This document shows, piece by piece, positions 24,409 to 40,195 of a stretch of 64,000 bases of DNA. The notes beneath the pieces are model-generated. The model did no database searches. It was not told the origin of the DNA and was given only the letters and a program-made list of their open reading frames with translations. Each line of letters starts with the position of its first letter. The stretch's first letter is position 1. The position numbers and the translations under genes are program-made. The stretch comes from Pseudoscleropodium purum (lineage: Eukaryota > Streptophyta > Bryopsida > Hypnales > Brachytheciaceae): the NCBI GenBank assembly GCA_963969395.1, contig OZ017795.1:7812001-7876000 (forward strand). The letters run 5' to 3'.

Positions 24409-25343
24409 TTAACCCCTAAATGATTTTGGCTATGATTTCACAAAAATTGTTTCCAAACTAGCATTTCTAGTTCAAGTACTGAATTTTAGAAAAAAAAAAC
24501 ATTTTTGGACATATGTAACTATAGGATCTTGTGGTATGCTAGTTTCAAAACATGTGGAATTTTCTTTTCGAAATTTCCACCACATAGATTGCAAGATATT
24601 AGCATTTGAAGTGAAAAATATCCTTTTTTTGGCCTTGCAAAAAAGTAGGCAACTGCACTTCATAAGGTCACATTTGTACAAAAAAATATCCTAAATGGTG
24701 GTTACTCTTTGAATTCAAGTCAAGTTGGCTACATGCCTAAAAAATTTTAGAACATTTGGAATTATACAACATATAGGAAAAAAAAGTAAGTAGTAAAGTA
24801 GAAAATCATTCATAATACTAAATTGTTAACAGTTTATTTATTAAATTGAAAAATGCCAATCCCAGTGGTTGTGATGTTGTAATAAACAATCTACATCCTT
24901 TTTTTTTCCAAAAATATTAGAAATGGAGTTAAATAAAGGACTTCAAAGTTTGTCTTAGAGTAGAAATCCAATAACAACTTGCAAACTCCCACAAACTAAA
25001 ACTCCTCATAACTTTTGACTCATTGACCAAAATGGAATGATTAAAAGATTTTCAAGTATTTATAAATCTAGAGAACCAATTTCAAATTTTAATTTCTTTA
25101 AAAAATAATTTTTAAACATATTTTTTTTGTTGCCCGAACCACTTGTTGAGCAGCAATACATATCATACAATAACTTTTTAATTATGCAGGCAAAAGTTCT
25201 AAAAATTGTTGGGCCTTAAAGCTACTCCTTAGGCATATGTTGTTTTAAAATTTCAAAGAAAAAAACAAAAAAGCTCCATTTGACGTGAGTTGCCCCAAAT
25301 TGCTATGTTGCCAAAAAGCACAATTTAGGCATTTAGGAGTTAA
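24409..25343. mobile_element. Family A element (TTAA-bounded), 935 bp
   Basis: Left TTAA-CCCCTAAATG at 24409 and right CATTTAGGAG-TTAA at 25330-25343 are inverted copies, with intact TTAA on both sides. The reverse complement of this element matches 60984 to ~61910 along most of its length (shared TGCTATGTTGCCAAAAA-like, GGGCCTTAAAGCTACTCCTT-like and CATTTGTAC...AAGGTCACA-like segments). No transposase frame. Confidence 0.8.
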
Positions 25344-27818
25344 TACACACTACCCCAAGGTTTGTAGTAATTCAATAGTTCCATCTTTGAGAAATGGAAG
25401 AATCTATTGTCAAATATTTTCCTTAACTCCTTAACAACCAAACAATCAAATTTTGAACATCAAATGAATACAAACACATCTCAAGTACAAAAAAAATGTG
25501 TTTTTTCATGCATTGATTTTTTAGGAGATTTCTATCTTAGTTCTTTATCATTTAATATATGATGTGGATTTTGAAGACTTTGCTTTGCAAATATTCTATA
25601 ATTCAAAAGGTACTAAAAGTTTTGGCTTTAAAAAATAACTTTTTCAATTCAAAAAATGACTTGAGTAAAGAATTAAAACAAAACCCTTCAAAAATCATAA
25701 TAATTAGAACTTAAAAATTTTGAACATAAAGAAATAATTATCTCAAAAATAAAAAATATTCAATCTCTAGTGAAAATTTGAAGGAATTTTCAATTTTTAA
25801 CTTCAAATTTTATGGCAAAATATTGGTTTGTGTACTAGTTGACCTAACTACATGGATTTGATCTATGGATCATGTTTTACAACTTACTACTATTTTAGAG
25901 TCATCATTCAATTATCATTCTAAGTCGCATTTTATAATACATATTCACAATTTTAGAAATTTGGACCATCCCCTAGTCCTTAGCCTTTTAAGAGTTGCAC
26001 ATCCAAAAAGTGGATGCACCTTGGTTAGCATTGATTGCAACTTTCAAAATATTCATTATTGGTATATATTTTAAATTAAGAAAAATGAAGCTTGACAAGT
26101 TTTAATTCTATCCCACTTAAAATTTTTGAAAAAATTGAAAAATTGAAAGAATTATTGCAATTGCAAGCTCCAAGTGTCAAAATCCATATTACACCGTTAC
26201 AAAAATACAAATTTATGTTCTTCAGTCTTGACTTCATTTATGGTAAAAATCCTAGATTATCTGAATATATATTCAAATGATATAATTTTATTTCCACTTT
26301 TTACTTTAAAAAATTACAATTATTTGAATATTCCATCAAAATTTAGGAAAAAAAATCAATATCTATAGAAAATATGCTTTTTCAAGTGTGAAAAATATTA
26401 AAATCGTATATATCAATTATATAGTAAGATAAATCTATCTTGATAGTGAAATTTGACTTGAATGCCATTTCTAGAGGTATTTTGGGTGTAAAAAATAAAA
26501 CAACTAATTGAAAATTTTTCACACTAATCTCCATTACTACTTGTATTTCTTGAAATAATTTCAAATTAATTGGAATTTTATTTTCCTTTTAGTCACAAAA
26601 AATATAATTATGAAAATTTTTCATCAAGTATAGTGAAAATTTTCATAATGATTGACAATTCATAGTGTAACGTAATAAAGATATAAGATTGATATTTGAA
26701 TTCAATTAAAAGGACAAATTTAACTCAAAAATGATATTTGACTATTTTGCAATGGATCTATTCCTTTAAGGGTTAAAGGGTTTAAGTTTGTTGTATTGTT
26801 TAATTGTTGAAAGAACAACTTTGCAATTAAATTTTTTAAATTAAATTGACCAAGCTATTTTCTTTATTTCTATATAACATCTATGAATTTAGATACAATA
26901 TTGGATTGTATTCATTTTGCTAGTACTATTCCTAGTACAAAGTGCATGAATTGGCAACAGTGTGTACTTTCATATTTATAAGAATTAAATTGAAATATAT
27001 TGTTTTGGAAGGTGAAAATATGTACAAATATTAGAAAAGGAATTATACTTCTATGTTTTAGTTATAACAATGTGTTTTAAGACTTCTTATAATCCACAAT
27101 AATTTTTCAATAATTATTTATTACTTTTAAATTTCCACTATATTTTTCTACAATAGATATGAGCTAGTTCAAATTAATTAAAGTTTTTTCATGCATAGAT
27201 TCAAATGGCATCCTAACTCATAGATGAATAAAAGTCTTTTAGAGGATAAGGTACCTAGACATATCCATTATAATTCCTTTAAGAATTCCTCCTTCATGTA
27301 ATAATGGTATTCATTTGTTCTAAACTACATTGGTACATGAGGGTGCAAGGTAGGAATGGGATATTATGTCTATTGCCCATTGCATTCATTAGTGGGCATC
27401 AAAGTTGGTTGATAGTGGAAAGAGTTTGAAGTTGAGGTTTTACATGCTTTCACGAAGACCGATCCTTGTCTCAATATTTGCTTCCTTATTTTTCATCAAT
27501 GCTCAAAATCTAGCTCTCCTAGGTTGTTTTTTTGACAAAATTTGAAAGATAGGGAATAAGATTTTGTGACAAAGGAATCTTCTTAAAAGCACACAAAACC
27601 TGAATTTCCACCCCTCCCTCCCCCATCATCCAACTCTAACATCCTTTGGCTATTGAGGTCCACTTCATAATTCATATTAGGGCCTAATCATTGGCTCAAT
27701 TTCATATTCATTGAAATCAACCAATAGGAGTAGTTAGATCCTTCAATTGGGCCCTCAATTGGACTCAAAGGCTTTATCAATTGAAAGCCAATCTAGCTTT
27801 CTTTTAAATCACATGGTC
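25344..27818. other. AT-rich intergenic DNA, no gene seen
   Basis: Repeated short AT-rich words and sparse CG. The open frames at 25865-26074, 26092-26368 and 26382-26564 show no recognisable product. The segment near 25985-26130 resembles 13080-13190 (CCAAAAAGTGGATGCACCTTGGT against CCAAAGTGGATGTGCTTTGGT), an old duplicated spacer. Confidence 0.45.
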
Positions 27819-28283
27819 CACGTGTTTGGATGCATTTGGATGCCCAAAATTTTGGTCTAATTTTTCCACTTCGGCCCGACTTGAAGTGGCCCTATGTTTG
27901 TAATTTGGGCCAACTTCAGAATTGGGCCTGGACCCTTGGAGAAGAAGCCCAGATCATTGGTCTGCTCGGAGGTGCAATTACAGAGGATGGAGTGTTCTTG
28001 GACGGGCTCCTACGGACCTACCAACAACTGTCTGGGGGTCAGCAGGCCGCCAGCAACGCCACCTAAACCGCCCCTTTCGCAGTACTCAAGACGGAAGCGC
28101 AATTGGGGTGAAGGGGAGGGCATCCCGTAGCCAGCGTTGTAGACGATGGGAGCAAAAGCAGCCAGAGCTCGAACATTTCCGTGAGTAGCTGCGCCCAGTT
28201 TCACGCAACAGCATCTGCTTTGTTTGGGCGCATCCTTTCGAACTTTGGGTTGCGCAGTGCAGGCATTCGCTTTGTCTAGGAAA
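27819..28283 (+). promoter_or_regulatory. Upstream region and probable 5' UTR of the granulin protease gene
   Basis: Base composition switches from AT-rich spacer to balanced, CG-containing DNA at about 27830, some 450 bp before the protease ATG. A CACGTG palindrome (G-box core) lies at 27819-27824. No obvious TATA box was seen. Open frames in this stretch, on both strands, are by-products of high GC. Confidence 0.4.
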
Positions 28284-31789
<3,506 letters not shown>

Positions 31790-32358
31790 AGGAAACATTG
31801 TGGAGGAGGTACAATTGAGCACTTGGGATGCAACACCCAGCTCAAGACTTGATTCTGTTGCGCTGCATTACGGAAGAGCCGCCAATACGCAAGTACTTTC
31901 CGTGACTTGAACAATCTTTTTTCAAGTCAGACGATGAAAGGAAATTCTGTACACGGCACTCAACACTGCCTCCACATCGCAGATGCGTGTGGGAGGTAGG
32001 TACATTGTACATTCTTGTGTATTCCTTTCCTTCCCTTTCGAAGTAGTTGATGTGTGGCGGTTTGGTAAGGATTCATTGCGTTCCTTGCTTTTAAGGCCTC
32101 GTCATCAGGTATTAGTGTTTTTAAGTTACGGTGTTTATAGGGAGCTCGCAAGCTGTAGCTCGCCAGATCTAGATATGATGACTACCCGTTTTAGTATTCA
32201 CAGGCTTCGATTGTGAGGAGCAGGTGGTTTCATACTCTTGTAAGAATCAAAGGGTGTATCTTTTTGCCAGTTATCTGTGTAAAGCATTTCATTGGCATTA
32301 TGGTGATTTACGAGAGAAGATGGAACGTTGTTATGCTTATTTATTTGGGAGACATCAC
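31790..32358. other. 3' flank of the protease gene
   Basis: Holds the protease 3' UTR, with balanced composition to about 32240, then spacer. No perfect AATAAA was seen in the likely 3' UTR. Short frames here are not convincing genes. Confidence 0.5.
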
Positions 32359-32580
32359 TTAACCCTGCCGCAGACACTAGTGTTTGATGGATGACAGAGA
32401 ATTCTCTTGTATAGGACAGGAGTGCAACTATTCATCCTCTGAGTTTAGTTGTGGAAAGGGAACATCTTCTACAGTAATTTGCCTTCCAATGAGTACTTTT
32501 TCATTTTTTTAAGTGATTGATTCTCACGGTAGTAGAAAATGATGATTTCAGTGGAGACCAGCCCGTCCTTGCAGGGTTAA
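32359..32580 (+). mobile_element. Family R1 element, intact, 222 bp, TTAA on both sides
   Basis: Bounded by TTAA (32359 and 32577) with inverted ends CCCTGC / GCAGGG just inside. The interior contains the family landmarks GATGACAGAGAATTCTC, AAGTGCAACTATTCATCC-like, GACATCTTCTACAG-like and TTCCAATGAGTACTTTT segments. It is the best-preserved R1 copy for defining ends. Non-coding. Confidence 0.8.
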
Positions 32581-32694
32581 TGCCCAGCCCATCCTACTCG
32601 CATTGCCCCATTACTTGCAGCAATTCATCTGTTCATACACTTGGCACTTGGGGCCCAAGTTAACAATTCTGAGGTCTAATCAGAATGTGGTAGC

Positions 32695-33075
32695 TTAACC
32701 CTAAAAAGGATGGACTCCTGATTGTGGAACTCATCCCTTGCATACTGTGGGAATCATTGGCTTCACTAAATGCAAAAGCACTCATTGGAAGTCAAAACTA
32801 CTTTAGAAGACCACTCCTTTTCACAACAAAATTCTGTGGATATGTAGTTGCACTTTTGTCCAATTTGGATGGATTTTTTGACATTCATTATTTGTTGGAT
32901 GAATGACAAGGAATACTTCTTTGTAGGATGGAAGTGCAATCATTCTTGGTTATGAAGAGGAGGAGGGCCTCTAAAGTAGATTGACTTCCAATAAGTGTAT
33001 TTGCATTTTGTAAATCCAATGATTTACATGATATCTAAAAGGATGATTTTCACACCTTCAATTGAAATGGGGTAT
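32695..33075. repeat. Palindromic pair of R1-related sequences
   Basis: From TTAACCCTAAAAAGGATGG at 32695 an R1 copy runs in reverse (AGCACTCATTGGAAGTC at ~32776), directly followed by a forward half (GAATGACAAGGAATACTTC from ~32900 to 33050). The two arms are imperfect inverted repeats of each other across ~45 bp. Confidence 0.65.
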
Positions 33076-34867
33076 TTTGCATCATAATTCTCAATTGCAT
33101 AAGAAATCCATACATGATAATAATTAATGTCTTGATTGAACAACCAACAATCTTTGTGGAACCTTACATTTATCTTCTTTAAATGACACTACTAAAAATA
33201 TTTACCCTAAAGAATCAAGCATTTCCTTAGGTTTTGTCAAATTTCATATTCTATATTTTTAATGATTGTTGTGATTGACCACAACAACTAGTGGTGAGGC
33301 ACTTACTACCACCTATCATTATCCAACTACCATATCCACAATTGCTTCTCTTCATCCTTGTAGAAGTTCTTCTCCCTCTTTGCACACAACCACTAGGTTC
33401 CATTGTATCTACTAAGGTCATAGTTAAAGTTGACTGAGTTAGCATGAGTGTAAACATAATTGCCTACTATGAAGACTCTTTCTTGCTAAGCAAATGTACA
33501 AAAAGAGTGATAAGAAGAATGAAAAAATTTGCACCAAAAAAGAGTGGTAGTGTAGAGCTATTTAGAGTTGGATCAAAGTAGCATTGTCGAGGCCATTGGC
33601 AAGGCATGATAGCAATGACAAAGTAGAGTATTATTTTTTGAATTAAAATTGAATGTTGATTGACCATTACATCATATGATATTGTTATGATTATTGAATT
33701 TAATACCTTCTTACAATAGTATAATAAGTTTCCAGTGACAACCATGTTTTTGAGGGGAGTGGACACTTTTAGTAAGATCTAAAAAATTAAGCATACTTTT
33801 ATAAAAACATTGAGCTTGTATGAGAATAAACAATAGATTCACAAAATGCCACTTATTCAATGACTTCTCCCATTCATTTACCTTATTTTCATTAACCATC
33901 TTCATTTAGAAGTCGACATTTTGAAGATGTTGAAAATGGATTTGTTTGATGTATTGGAATTCGTACTATCATTTTTATATGTTCTATTCAAATGAGTTTT
34001 ACAAAACCTATCTATTTTGCAACCAAAGTGCTTTCCAACTTCAACATGCATTCTCTCTACTTACAAAGAACCAATATCCTTTTATCTAAACAATCATCAA
34101 CAAAATTTTCCAAAACTCAACTATTTGATACTAAAAACAAATTTGATAGAGACAAATGAATATATTAAAAATGGGATTTGAAGGAAGATTCTACATAAAC
34201 TTCAAATTATTGTCAACATCAAAATATAGTGCCTTGAACATTTAGGGGCTAATGCACCCATACATTCATCTCTCTAAAGGTCATCATATTTTGAATGTCA
34301 ATAATATAAAGGCAACATATTTTGATGTTGTATGACCTTCAATATTCTAACCTCCCTAAGATTACTTGACTTGAAGGTCAAGTTCCCATTTCCAATGTTA
34401 AATTGAAGACCCTATGCACTTGACACATGTTTTTGATATACCCATACTCTTTAACAATATTTATTTTTTGTTTTCTTTTTGGTTTAAATGACAAGCACCT
34501 TGAAATACAAAAAGTTACCCATTTTCAAACATCCATTCATTTTTATGTGCTTTCGTCCATACAATAGTCTAACTTTATCCAAAATTTGACAAACCTTCAA
34601 TTTTTTGGAAATGTTTTGAAGGATTTCATCCAAACACACACCCTCTATTAATTATATTGTGGTGTAATGATAAACAATACCAAAATCCAATAAATTTTTT
34701 ACTAGAATCCATCAAATTTTTGATCAAGAAGAACTAGTGGCTAGTTCAAAGTTAACCAATGGAATTGGGGGAAAAAAAAAAGCAATTGCAATATGATAAC
34801 ATTGGCAAAAAATTGGTGACAAAATCTATAAAATTTCTATTTTGAGTTTAAAAATAAAAAGATAAAA
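33076..34867. other. AT-rich intergenic DNA
   Basis: No gene recognised. A family A-type right end (GAACATTTAGGGGCTAATGC, 34239-34258) is visible without a matching left end. Short frames at 33251-33457, 33467-33766 and 33711-33905 show nothing recognisable. Confidence 0.45.
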
Positions 34868-35600
34868 TTGGGCTCCATATGTGGAAAAATGCCTAAACAT
34901 AGGAATTGGAGAAAATTAATTAATAAAGTTAAAAAAACTTCCCCAACTGTGCCAAATAATCAAATATTGTTCCATCTTCAACATCATTGTAGTGGTCTAT
35001 CCCGAGTTTACCACATCCAAGAATTTTGTAGTGAATGCAACTCTCAAACTCAAAGCAACTTCAATGCAACCAGAAACCAATACGCCAACTACATGGTGGG
35101 GCCACTAAAAAAATACGTACCAATGCAATTGACATTGGTCCCTCTTCATTCTAGGTCCCACCATTTTCCATCCTCGGCCCAAGAATTTAGTAATATATGA
35201 AGAGCTCGCAAGGTGGCTCCCAATAGCAAAAGTCATCGTGATAGTTATACCTTTTCAACCTTGTCATGCGTGCCAATTGATTGAAACTCCCCTTTTTACA
35301 CAAAACGTGACTTTAAAAAAAAATATAGATAGTATTTCTTGTCCATTTAATAGCACAAAAAGTACATTAGAAGTTCAGTTCAGATTGCTAGTTTTGCATT
35401 GGGTATTTTTTTTATTCAAAAGCCACCGGAACGGAATGAGGTCCATCTACATCCACTTCAAAATCTGGATACTGTGCATGTTCCCGTCTCTTCATTGGAG
35501 ATGCTCCCACTTAGCCTGCCCCGGCAACCGTCCTCTACTGAAGCTCCCTATTTGACACTCCATCCCTGACAGTAGTCCTGAAAGGTGGCTGACGGATGTT
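34868..35600. other. Unassigned region of more balanced composition
   Basis: CG dinucleotides reappear (e.g. 35415-35600: CCACCGGAACGGAATG, CCCCGGCAACCGTCC). Two open frames (34868-35200 and 35238-35555) have no recognised domain. It may be a gene or promoter relic. No function is proposed. Confidence 0.35.
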
Positions 35601-35647
35601 GTTCCCCTCTTTTGCAATGAAATCCCATTTCGTTGTTTCAAAAAATA

Positions 35648-35772
35648 ATGCAAAAGCACTCATTGGAAGTCAAGCTACTATAAAAGACCATCCTTTTTCT
35701 CACAAAATTTAGAGGATGAATAGTTGCACTTCTATCCTATATAAAAAGATTCTCTATCATTCATTGATTAGA
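35648..35772 (-). mobile_element. Family R1 fragment, inverted
   Basis: Reverse complement carries GATAGAGAATCTTTTTA, AGGATAGAAGTGCAACTATT and TTCCAATGAGTGCTTTTGC, in the order of other R1 copies. The 3' part of the element and both TTAA bounds are missing. Confidence 0.7.
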
Positions 35773-35984
35773 AAAGGGTTGTGGCATCTTTTACGAGTAA
35801 AGCTTTGACTATTGACAATGCAAGATGCCAAACCCGTCTCATGAAGTGGGACCAATACAATGAAAAATGCATGAATTTTAACATTGGGGAAAATGAAGGA
35901 AAATTTTAGTTTTCACACATGATAAAAATTTGCAAAGTTGAATTCATATTTGCAATCAAAGACTTCAAATTTTTTTATTTGAAA

Positions 35985-36498
35985 TTTTCACACATGTGCC
36001 CAAGGAGTAGCTTTAAGGCCCAAATTTTTTCATAACTTTTGACTACATAGTTAACAAGTTATTGTATGATATGTAATTTTTGTTGTTTGCTCGAAAAGCT
36101 GTGTAGTTCAAAAAAATTTTAGAAAAGTCATTTTTTTAAAACAAAAAAATGAAATTGGTTTTCTAGATGTATATGTACATGGAAAGTTACATACAATCAT
36201 CCTACTTTGATTAATGAAATGAAAGTTAGAAGAGTTTGAGTTTGATGCAATTATGGATTCTCTACTCTAAAATAAACTTTGAAATTCTTTATTTAACTCA
36301 ATTTTCTTGTTTGACTATTATAATCTTTTCAACTACATAGTCAAATCATTTGTTTATTTCCCCAAAGCTTTGAGCCTATCTCCACTGTTGATTAATATAG
36401 TTAGTTTTTGTGGATCTCATTTTGGGTGACAATTTGATTGGAATGAATTTAGAAGGGTCTAAATTTTGGTAAACACGTGTTGGATGCTTAGGGCTTAA
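35985..36498. mobile_element. Family A fragment with right end
   Basis: Interior matches other A copies (TGTGCCCAAGGAGTAGCTTT near 35995, TCTACTCTAAAATAAACTTTG near 36262). The right end GCTTAGGGC-TTAA is at 36486-36498. The left end is missing. The best parallel for the second half is 61240-61380. Confidence 0.65.
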
Positions 36499-36603
36499 GA
36501 ATCAACTTATATTCACAATGCACAATAGAAAACATTCTATAGCCTGAATAAAGAGCAAATGGAATATGAATTAAATATGTTATATGTCCACACAAGATAC
36601 CAT

Positions 36604-36747
36604 TTAACCTCGTAACATTGTCGCAGACATTAAGTGTTGAATAGATGACAGAGAATTCTCTTGTATAGGACAAAAGTGCAACTATTCATCCTTGGAATTT
36701 TGTTGTGAAAAAGGAACATCTTCTACAATAGTTTGACTTCCAATGAA
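36604..36747 (+). mobile_element. Family R1 fragment carrying the empty CACTA site
   Basis: TTAACCTCGTAACATTGTCG... then GCAGACATTAAGTGTTGAAT without interruption, then the usual GATGACAGAGAATTC. The element stops after GACTTCCAATGA, so its 3' third is lost. It documents the pre-insertion sequence for the 17408-20170 CACTA element. Confidence 0.75.
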
Positions 36748-37197
36748 AGTTAGTTACAAAGTACATTGAGAAGAACCAATCCAGTGAGAAGAAGAGGGGC
36801 AGCACGATGGACATCCGGCATCGAAATTACTGCATCATTTTTTAATCGTAGGGGTAGTTAATTAGACACACACTATCATTAGATGGCGCCTGATGACACA
36901 TATAAAATGTGCTCAGGACTGCTTCTGTTCATGGACTGACTGGCAAAACCAAACCAACAATAAACTACAAATATTATGGGAATGTTCATTTTTTCAAAGA
37001 TCCTGTACTGTAGACTAGTGCACCCCCCTGCAGAAACACTGAATTGAGGAAGGTGGGAGATGTATCCAGACACCAAGTCTAAGTTCGTGCAAACTGCAAT
37101 TTTAAGAAAATTCAAACCTCCCTTCCAGTTAAAAAAAATATATATAAAAAGAAAATGGACTGATCCTCACTGGCCCTTGGACCATGGTTCATAAAAT
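36748..37197. other. Intergenic DNA, no gene seen
   Basis: Mixed composition with no recognised repeat or product. The frame 36879-37115 (-) has no recognisable domain. Confidence 0.4.
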
Positions 37198-37496
37198 CAT
37201 TAGAAGATTTTTGGGGCCTTTGGATGTCTGCGAGTTATCATAACTTGCGAACGCTGGAAATAGGTTCGGCGCAACGGTTTGATGTGGCCGAGACCCTACC
37301 ACATCATTGACCAAATTTTTATTTATTTTTTTGCATTTGGAGACTAATTTTTAATTTTTTTAATTTTTTAATTTTTTAATTTTTAATTTTTATAAAAAGA
37401 AATTTCTGACAGTGGGCTGTTCCCCTCGCTGCACGGAATAGCTGCGGGGAAACAGGCCCAAAACAAGCTTCTGGACCCTCCAAAACTCTTCTAATG
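37198..37496. mobile_element. Family R2 element, copy 1, ~299 bp
   Basis: Inverted ends CATTAGAAGA ... TCTTCTAATG. Inside lie AATAGGTTCGGCGCAACGG-like and GATGTGG..GAGACC..ACCACATC segments, an AT-rich (TTTTTAA)n core and a GTTCCCC...GGGGAAACAGG segment. The reverse complement matches 51963-52253 along its length. No coding capacity and no target duplication recognised. Confidence 0.75.
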
Positions 37497-37690
37497 TGTT
37501 TACCAATGAGGCAGGGGAACCTTTTTGCATCCTAGGAAAGGGAATTCCTACAGTGAACAAAATTGTCTTATAGGGCTCCTGTGTCAACTAACTCCAACCC
37601 TTGAATTATCTCATAAATCCCACCCAAGCATCTAGCAAAGCATAATCACCATTGGAAGGACCATGGCGTGATTATACAATATTATGTTGG
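37497..37690. repeat. Repeat R4, copy 1
   Basis: TGTTTACCAATGAGG..., GAATTCCTACAGTGAACAAA and TATAGGGCTCCTGTG...AACTCCAACC correspond to 55833-56100 in the same order. The nature of the repeat is unknown. Confidence 0.6.
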
Positions 37691-38559
37691 GTTGGGTTGT
37701 GGGACATTCTCCATTGATAGAGTTATATTTTCTTTCCTGTGAAATCAAAATTTGCCTTTTCACTCAGTTGACCAATTACAAGTTTTGATTGCCCAAAGTT
37801 TTGATCAAATCTTGGACATCACCAACTTTTGGATGGATGAATACTTGCCAAATTTAAATGAATAGGAGCTTTTTGCGCAAAATTATGTATCTCAAGTGGA
37901 TGTTATGGGCCCTAGGTCTAACTCATTTATTGAGATGTCTCAAAATTTTCTTGTTAGGGAAAGCTCAATAACATGTTGATCACCACTAGATAATCAATTT
38001 GGAACTTTAAATTCATATTTAGAATAAGTTGATCCATCCTAATTAGCTTGAAGATAGAGATAAATACAAAATTAACCAACTGTAAACCAAGACAAGGTTG
38101 GGAGAAGGAATTTATAACTATCCACATCAAGGTGAAAATTTTGAAGTTCAAACTAAACACTCAACTTTCACTTGCAAAAAAACATGTCCTAAACGACTAT
38201 CCACAATGACTGCAACGTGTTCACAATGACAATGACTCATTTTCAATCATTGTGGACAATCTCCAATCACTTAGAACAATCATTTACAACAAATTTTCTT
38301 TTCGTATTCACGCTGCCACTTTTGAATGGTTCCTCAAGGCCACAAGGACTTTGGAAGTTAGAACTCTACAATACCGAACACTCCAGTGCCAAAATTGAAT
38401 TTGCACATCCCATTCTCAATTGTCCATGTCACTTCACACCATTCCCAAGATGACACATGACACCTTTTATTACAAAAAAAATGACTTTTAATTTATGCTG
38501 AATCTGACCTTCAAGTACTAGAGTCTTCCCTTACAAAAGCTTAGTGTCCAAAGATCTTT
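37691..38559. other. Intergenic DNA, no gene seen
   Basis: AT-rich. The frame 38217-38453 is low complexity in its first half (repeated CAATGACTxxTTTxCAATCA) and has no recognisable product. Confidence 0.4.
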
Positions 38560-39240
38560 CCACCTCTTGCGCCCCGCCCCCCCCCCCAAAGTGGGGAGAG
38601 ATGATGGCGGATGAGACTGCATTCACACCGGCAACTGAAATTCGTTTCCAGCGTTATCGCCGTTGTCCTTTCTCCCCCAAGGAAAGAGATTGATGCACTC
38701 CACTCCACGTCACGTCTCGTCTGCGCAAGGCCCGCGGTCTGCGTCCCGGCGCTCGATCCCCATCCGTCCAGAGACTTGGGAGACTGACTGCAGTAAGTGC
38801 ATTCCCCTAATGGAAGCGAATTCCAAGTTAAGCAATTCAACAATCCCAATGAGGACGAGCGAGTTGCGCGCATACGTTAGAGACTCCGTCCGTTTGGAGC
38901 GCCTTCCCCTTCCGTCTAGATAAGAAATACTCCGGAGCAATTTAGGAAACTGCTTTTCTTTACAGATTCCAATCTGATCAGTTGACGATTTGCACTTCGG
39001 GAACATCCGAACGGAAGTTCTCCACATTCTAGAATTGCATATTCCTGGAAGAGTATCTTGTGTATCGCATCTCCATAAGGTAAGGTAAGGTAGAGGTAGA
39101 GGTAGAGGTAAGGGACACTCTGGCTGGCTTCCAACACCCTCGAATTCCCCTGCAATTGGGAATCAATGCAACCTCCCATTGCTGGTATAGTCCAAAACTT
39201 CAAGGAGACTTGACACAGCCAGCTCACAGGTGGGGCAGTC
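38560..39240. other. Unassigned GC-rich island with poly-C tract
   Basis: Strongly CG-containing (e.g. 38700-38770 and 38855-38925), starting with an 11-C run at 38577-38587. Frames on both strands are open here because of base composition and none has a recognised domain. The end shares GGTGGGGCAGTCTA (39229) with 53353, hinting that it and the 53-55 kb island have a common component. Confidence 0.4.
39077..39110. repeat. (AGGTA/GAGGTA)n short tandem repeat
   Basis: Consecutive AGGTA and AGAGGTA units over about 34 bp. Confidence 0.85.
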
Positions 39241-39449
39241 TATTGAGAATATAATAAGTAGAACTCCCAGCTATGGTATTTCCATAGCTTAAAAAAAAAG
39301 AAAAAAGAAAAAAAAAAGCACTCCCAGCTATTCTTAACCGAACCCCGAAATGTCCAATGTACCGTACTTGGGTGTCCACTAAACTTTGGACCATACTAAA
39401 GTTCTCTTTTTTTTTTAACTTTTTCTTATTACGGAATATCCTCTTAAAG

Positions 39450-40195
39450 TTTGACTATTCTAAGCATCAAAATACTTGAGTTTGGAAAAAATAGTTTGAG
39501 GTTTCTCTATTGAAGGTTTTGTACAAGGGTGTCCATTGCAAAACTTGGGGATTTTTAGTGTTCCAAGAAGTATGCTACAGACAATATTGCAAGCAATAGA
39601 TGACATAGAATCCTTCTATGTAAGACAAAAGTGTAGATGTTCATCTTTGGAATTTTGTGTAAAAAAGGTAGGTCTTGCATAGTAGTCCCAATGAGTATTC
39701 TTGTTTTTTTTTAAAGCCTATGATTTGTAAAGTACCCAAAGGAATGATTTCTATAGTGAACAACTTTTCCTAGGATTGGATAAGCCTTATAGATATTGGA
39801 TTTTGAAGAAAAAATCACATTAGAAAATCATTTAAAAAAATTGCAAGATAGATTTTGAGAAACTACAAAATTATTATAGATATGTACATTGTGCCTTTCA
39901 ATTCCATATTCTTTTTTTCATGTTTCATGCCTTATATGTTAGAATTGGCATGTTTGTAAAGTTCTTTAAAAAACATCAAATTACTTTAATAATTTTAATT
40001 TGTCTTGATCAAATATTATAAAGTTGAACAATATTCACAAGTGATATTCTTGTGTTTTCTATTCATATATGAACATATCTAGTTTGAATTCACCCTAGTT
40101 ACAATTAAAAAAATTAATGATGAGTAATCAAACTTAAGCATTCTATTTAGTTTTGAGCAGTCTCCAAGAAGTTCCAAAAAGCCCTTCGGCAATTT
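39450..40195. mobile_element. Diverged family A-like copy interrupted by R1
   Basis: Sequence at 39505-39560 and 39795-40190 parallels 21640-22140 (TTTTGTACAAGGGTGTCCATTGC; AAGAAAAAATCACATTAG; GAACATATCTAGTTTGAATT). An R1 copy (39566-39775) lies between these parts. The right end reads GGCAATTTGGGGTTTAC. The left end is not defined. Confidence 0.55.
39566..39775 (+). mobile_element. Family R1 copy nested in a family A-like element
   Basis: GCAATAGATGACATAGAATC, GACAAAAGTGTAGATGTTCATC and CCCAATGAGTATTCTTG follow the R1 order. The ends are degraded (no clear TTAA). Confidence 0.65.

Noticed and set aside
33251..33766. Possible retroelement fragment (frames at 33251-33457 and 33467-33766)
   Set aside because: No reverse transcriptase, integrase or gag motif could be seen.
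38541..39027. Overlapping frames of 86-110 codons in the 38.6-kb island
   Set aside because: Open on both strands at once because of GC content; no domain, no splice-consistent extension. Kept only as an unassigned island.
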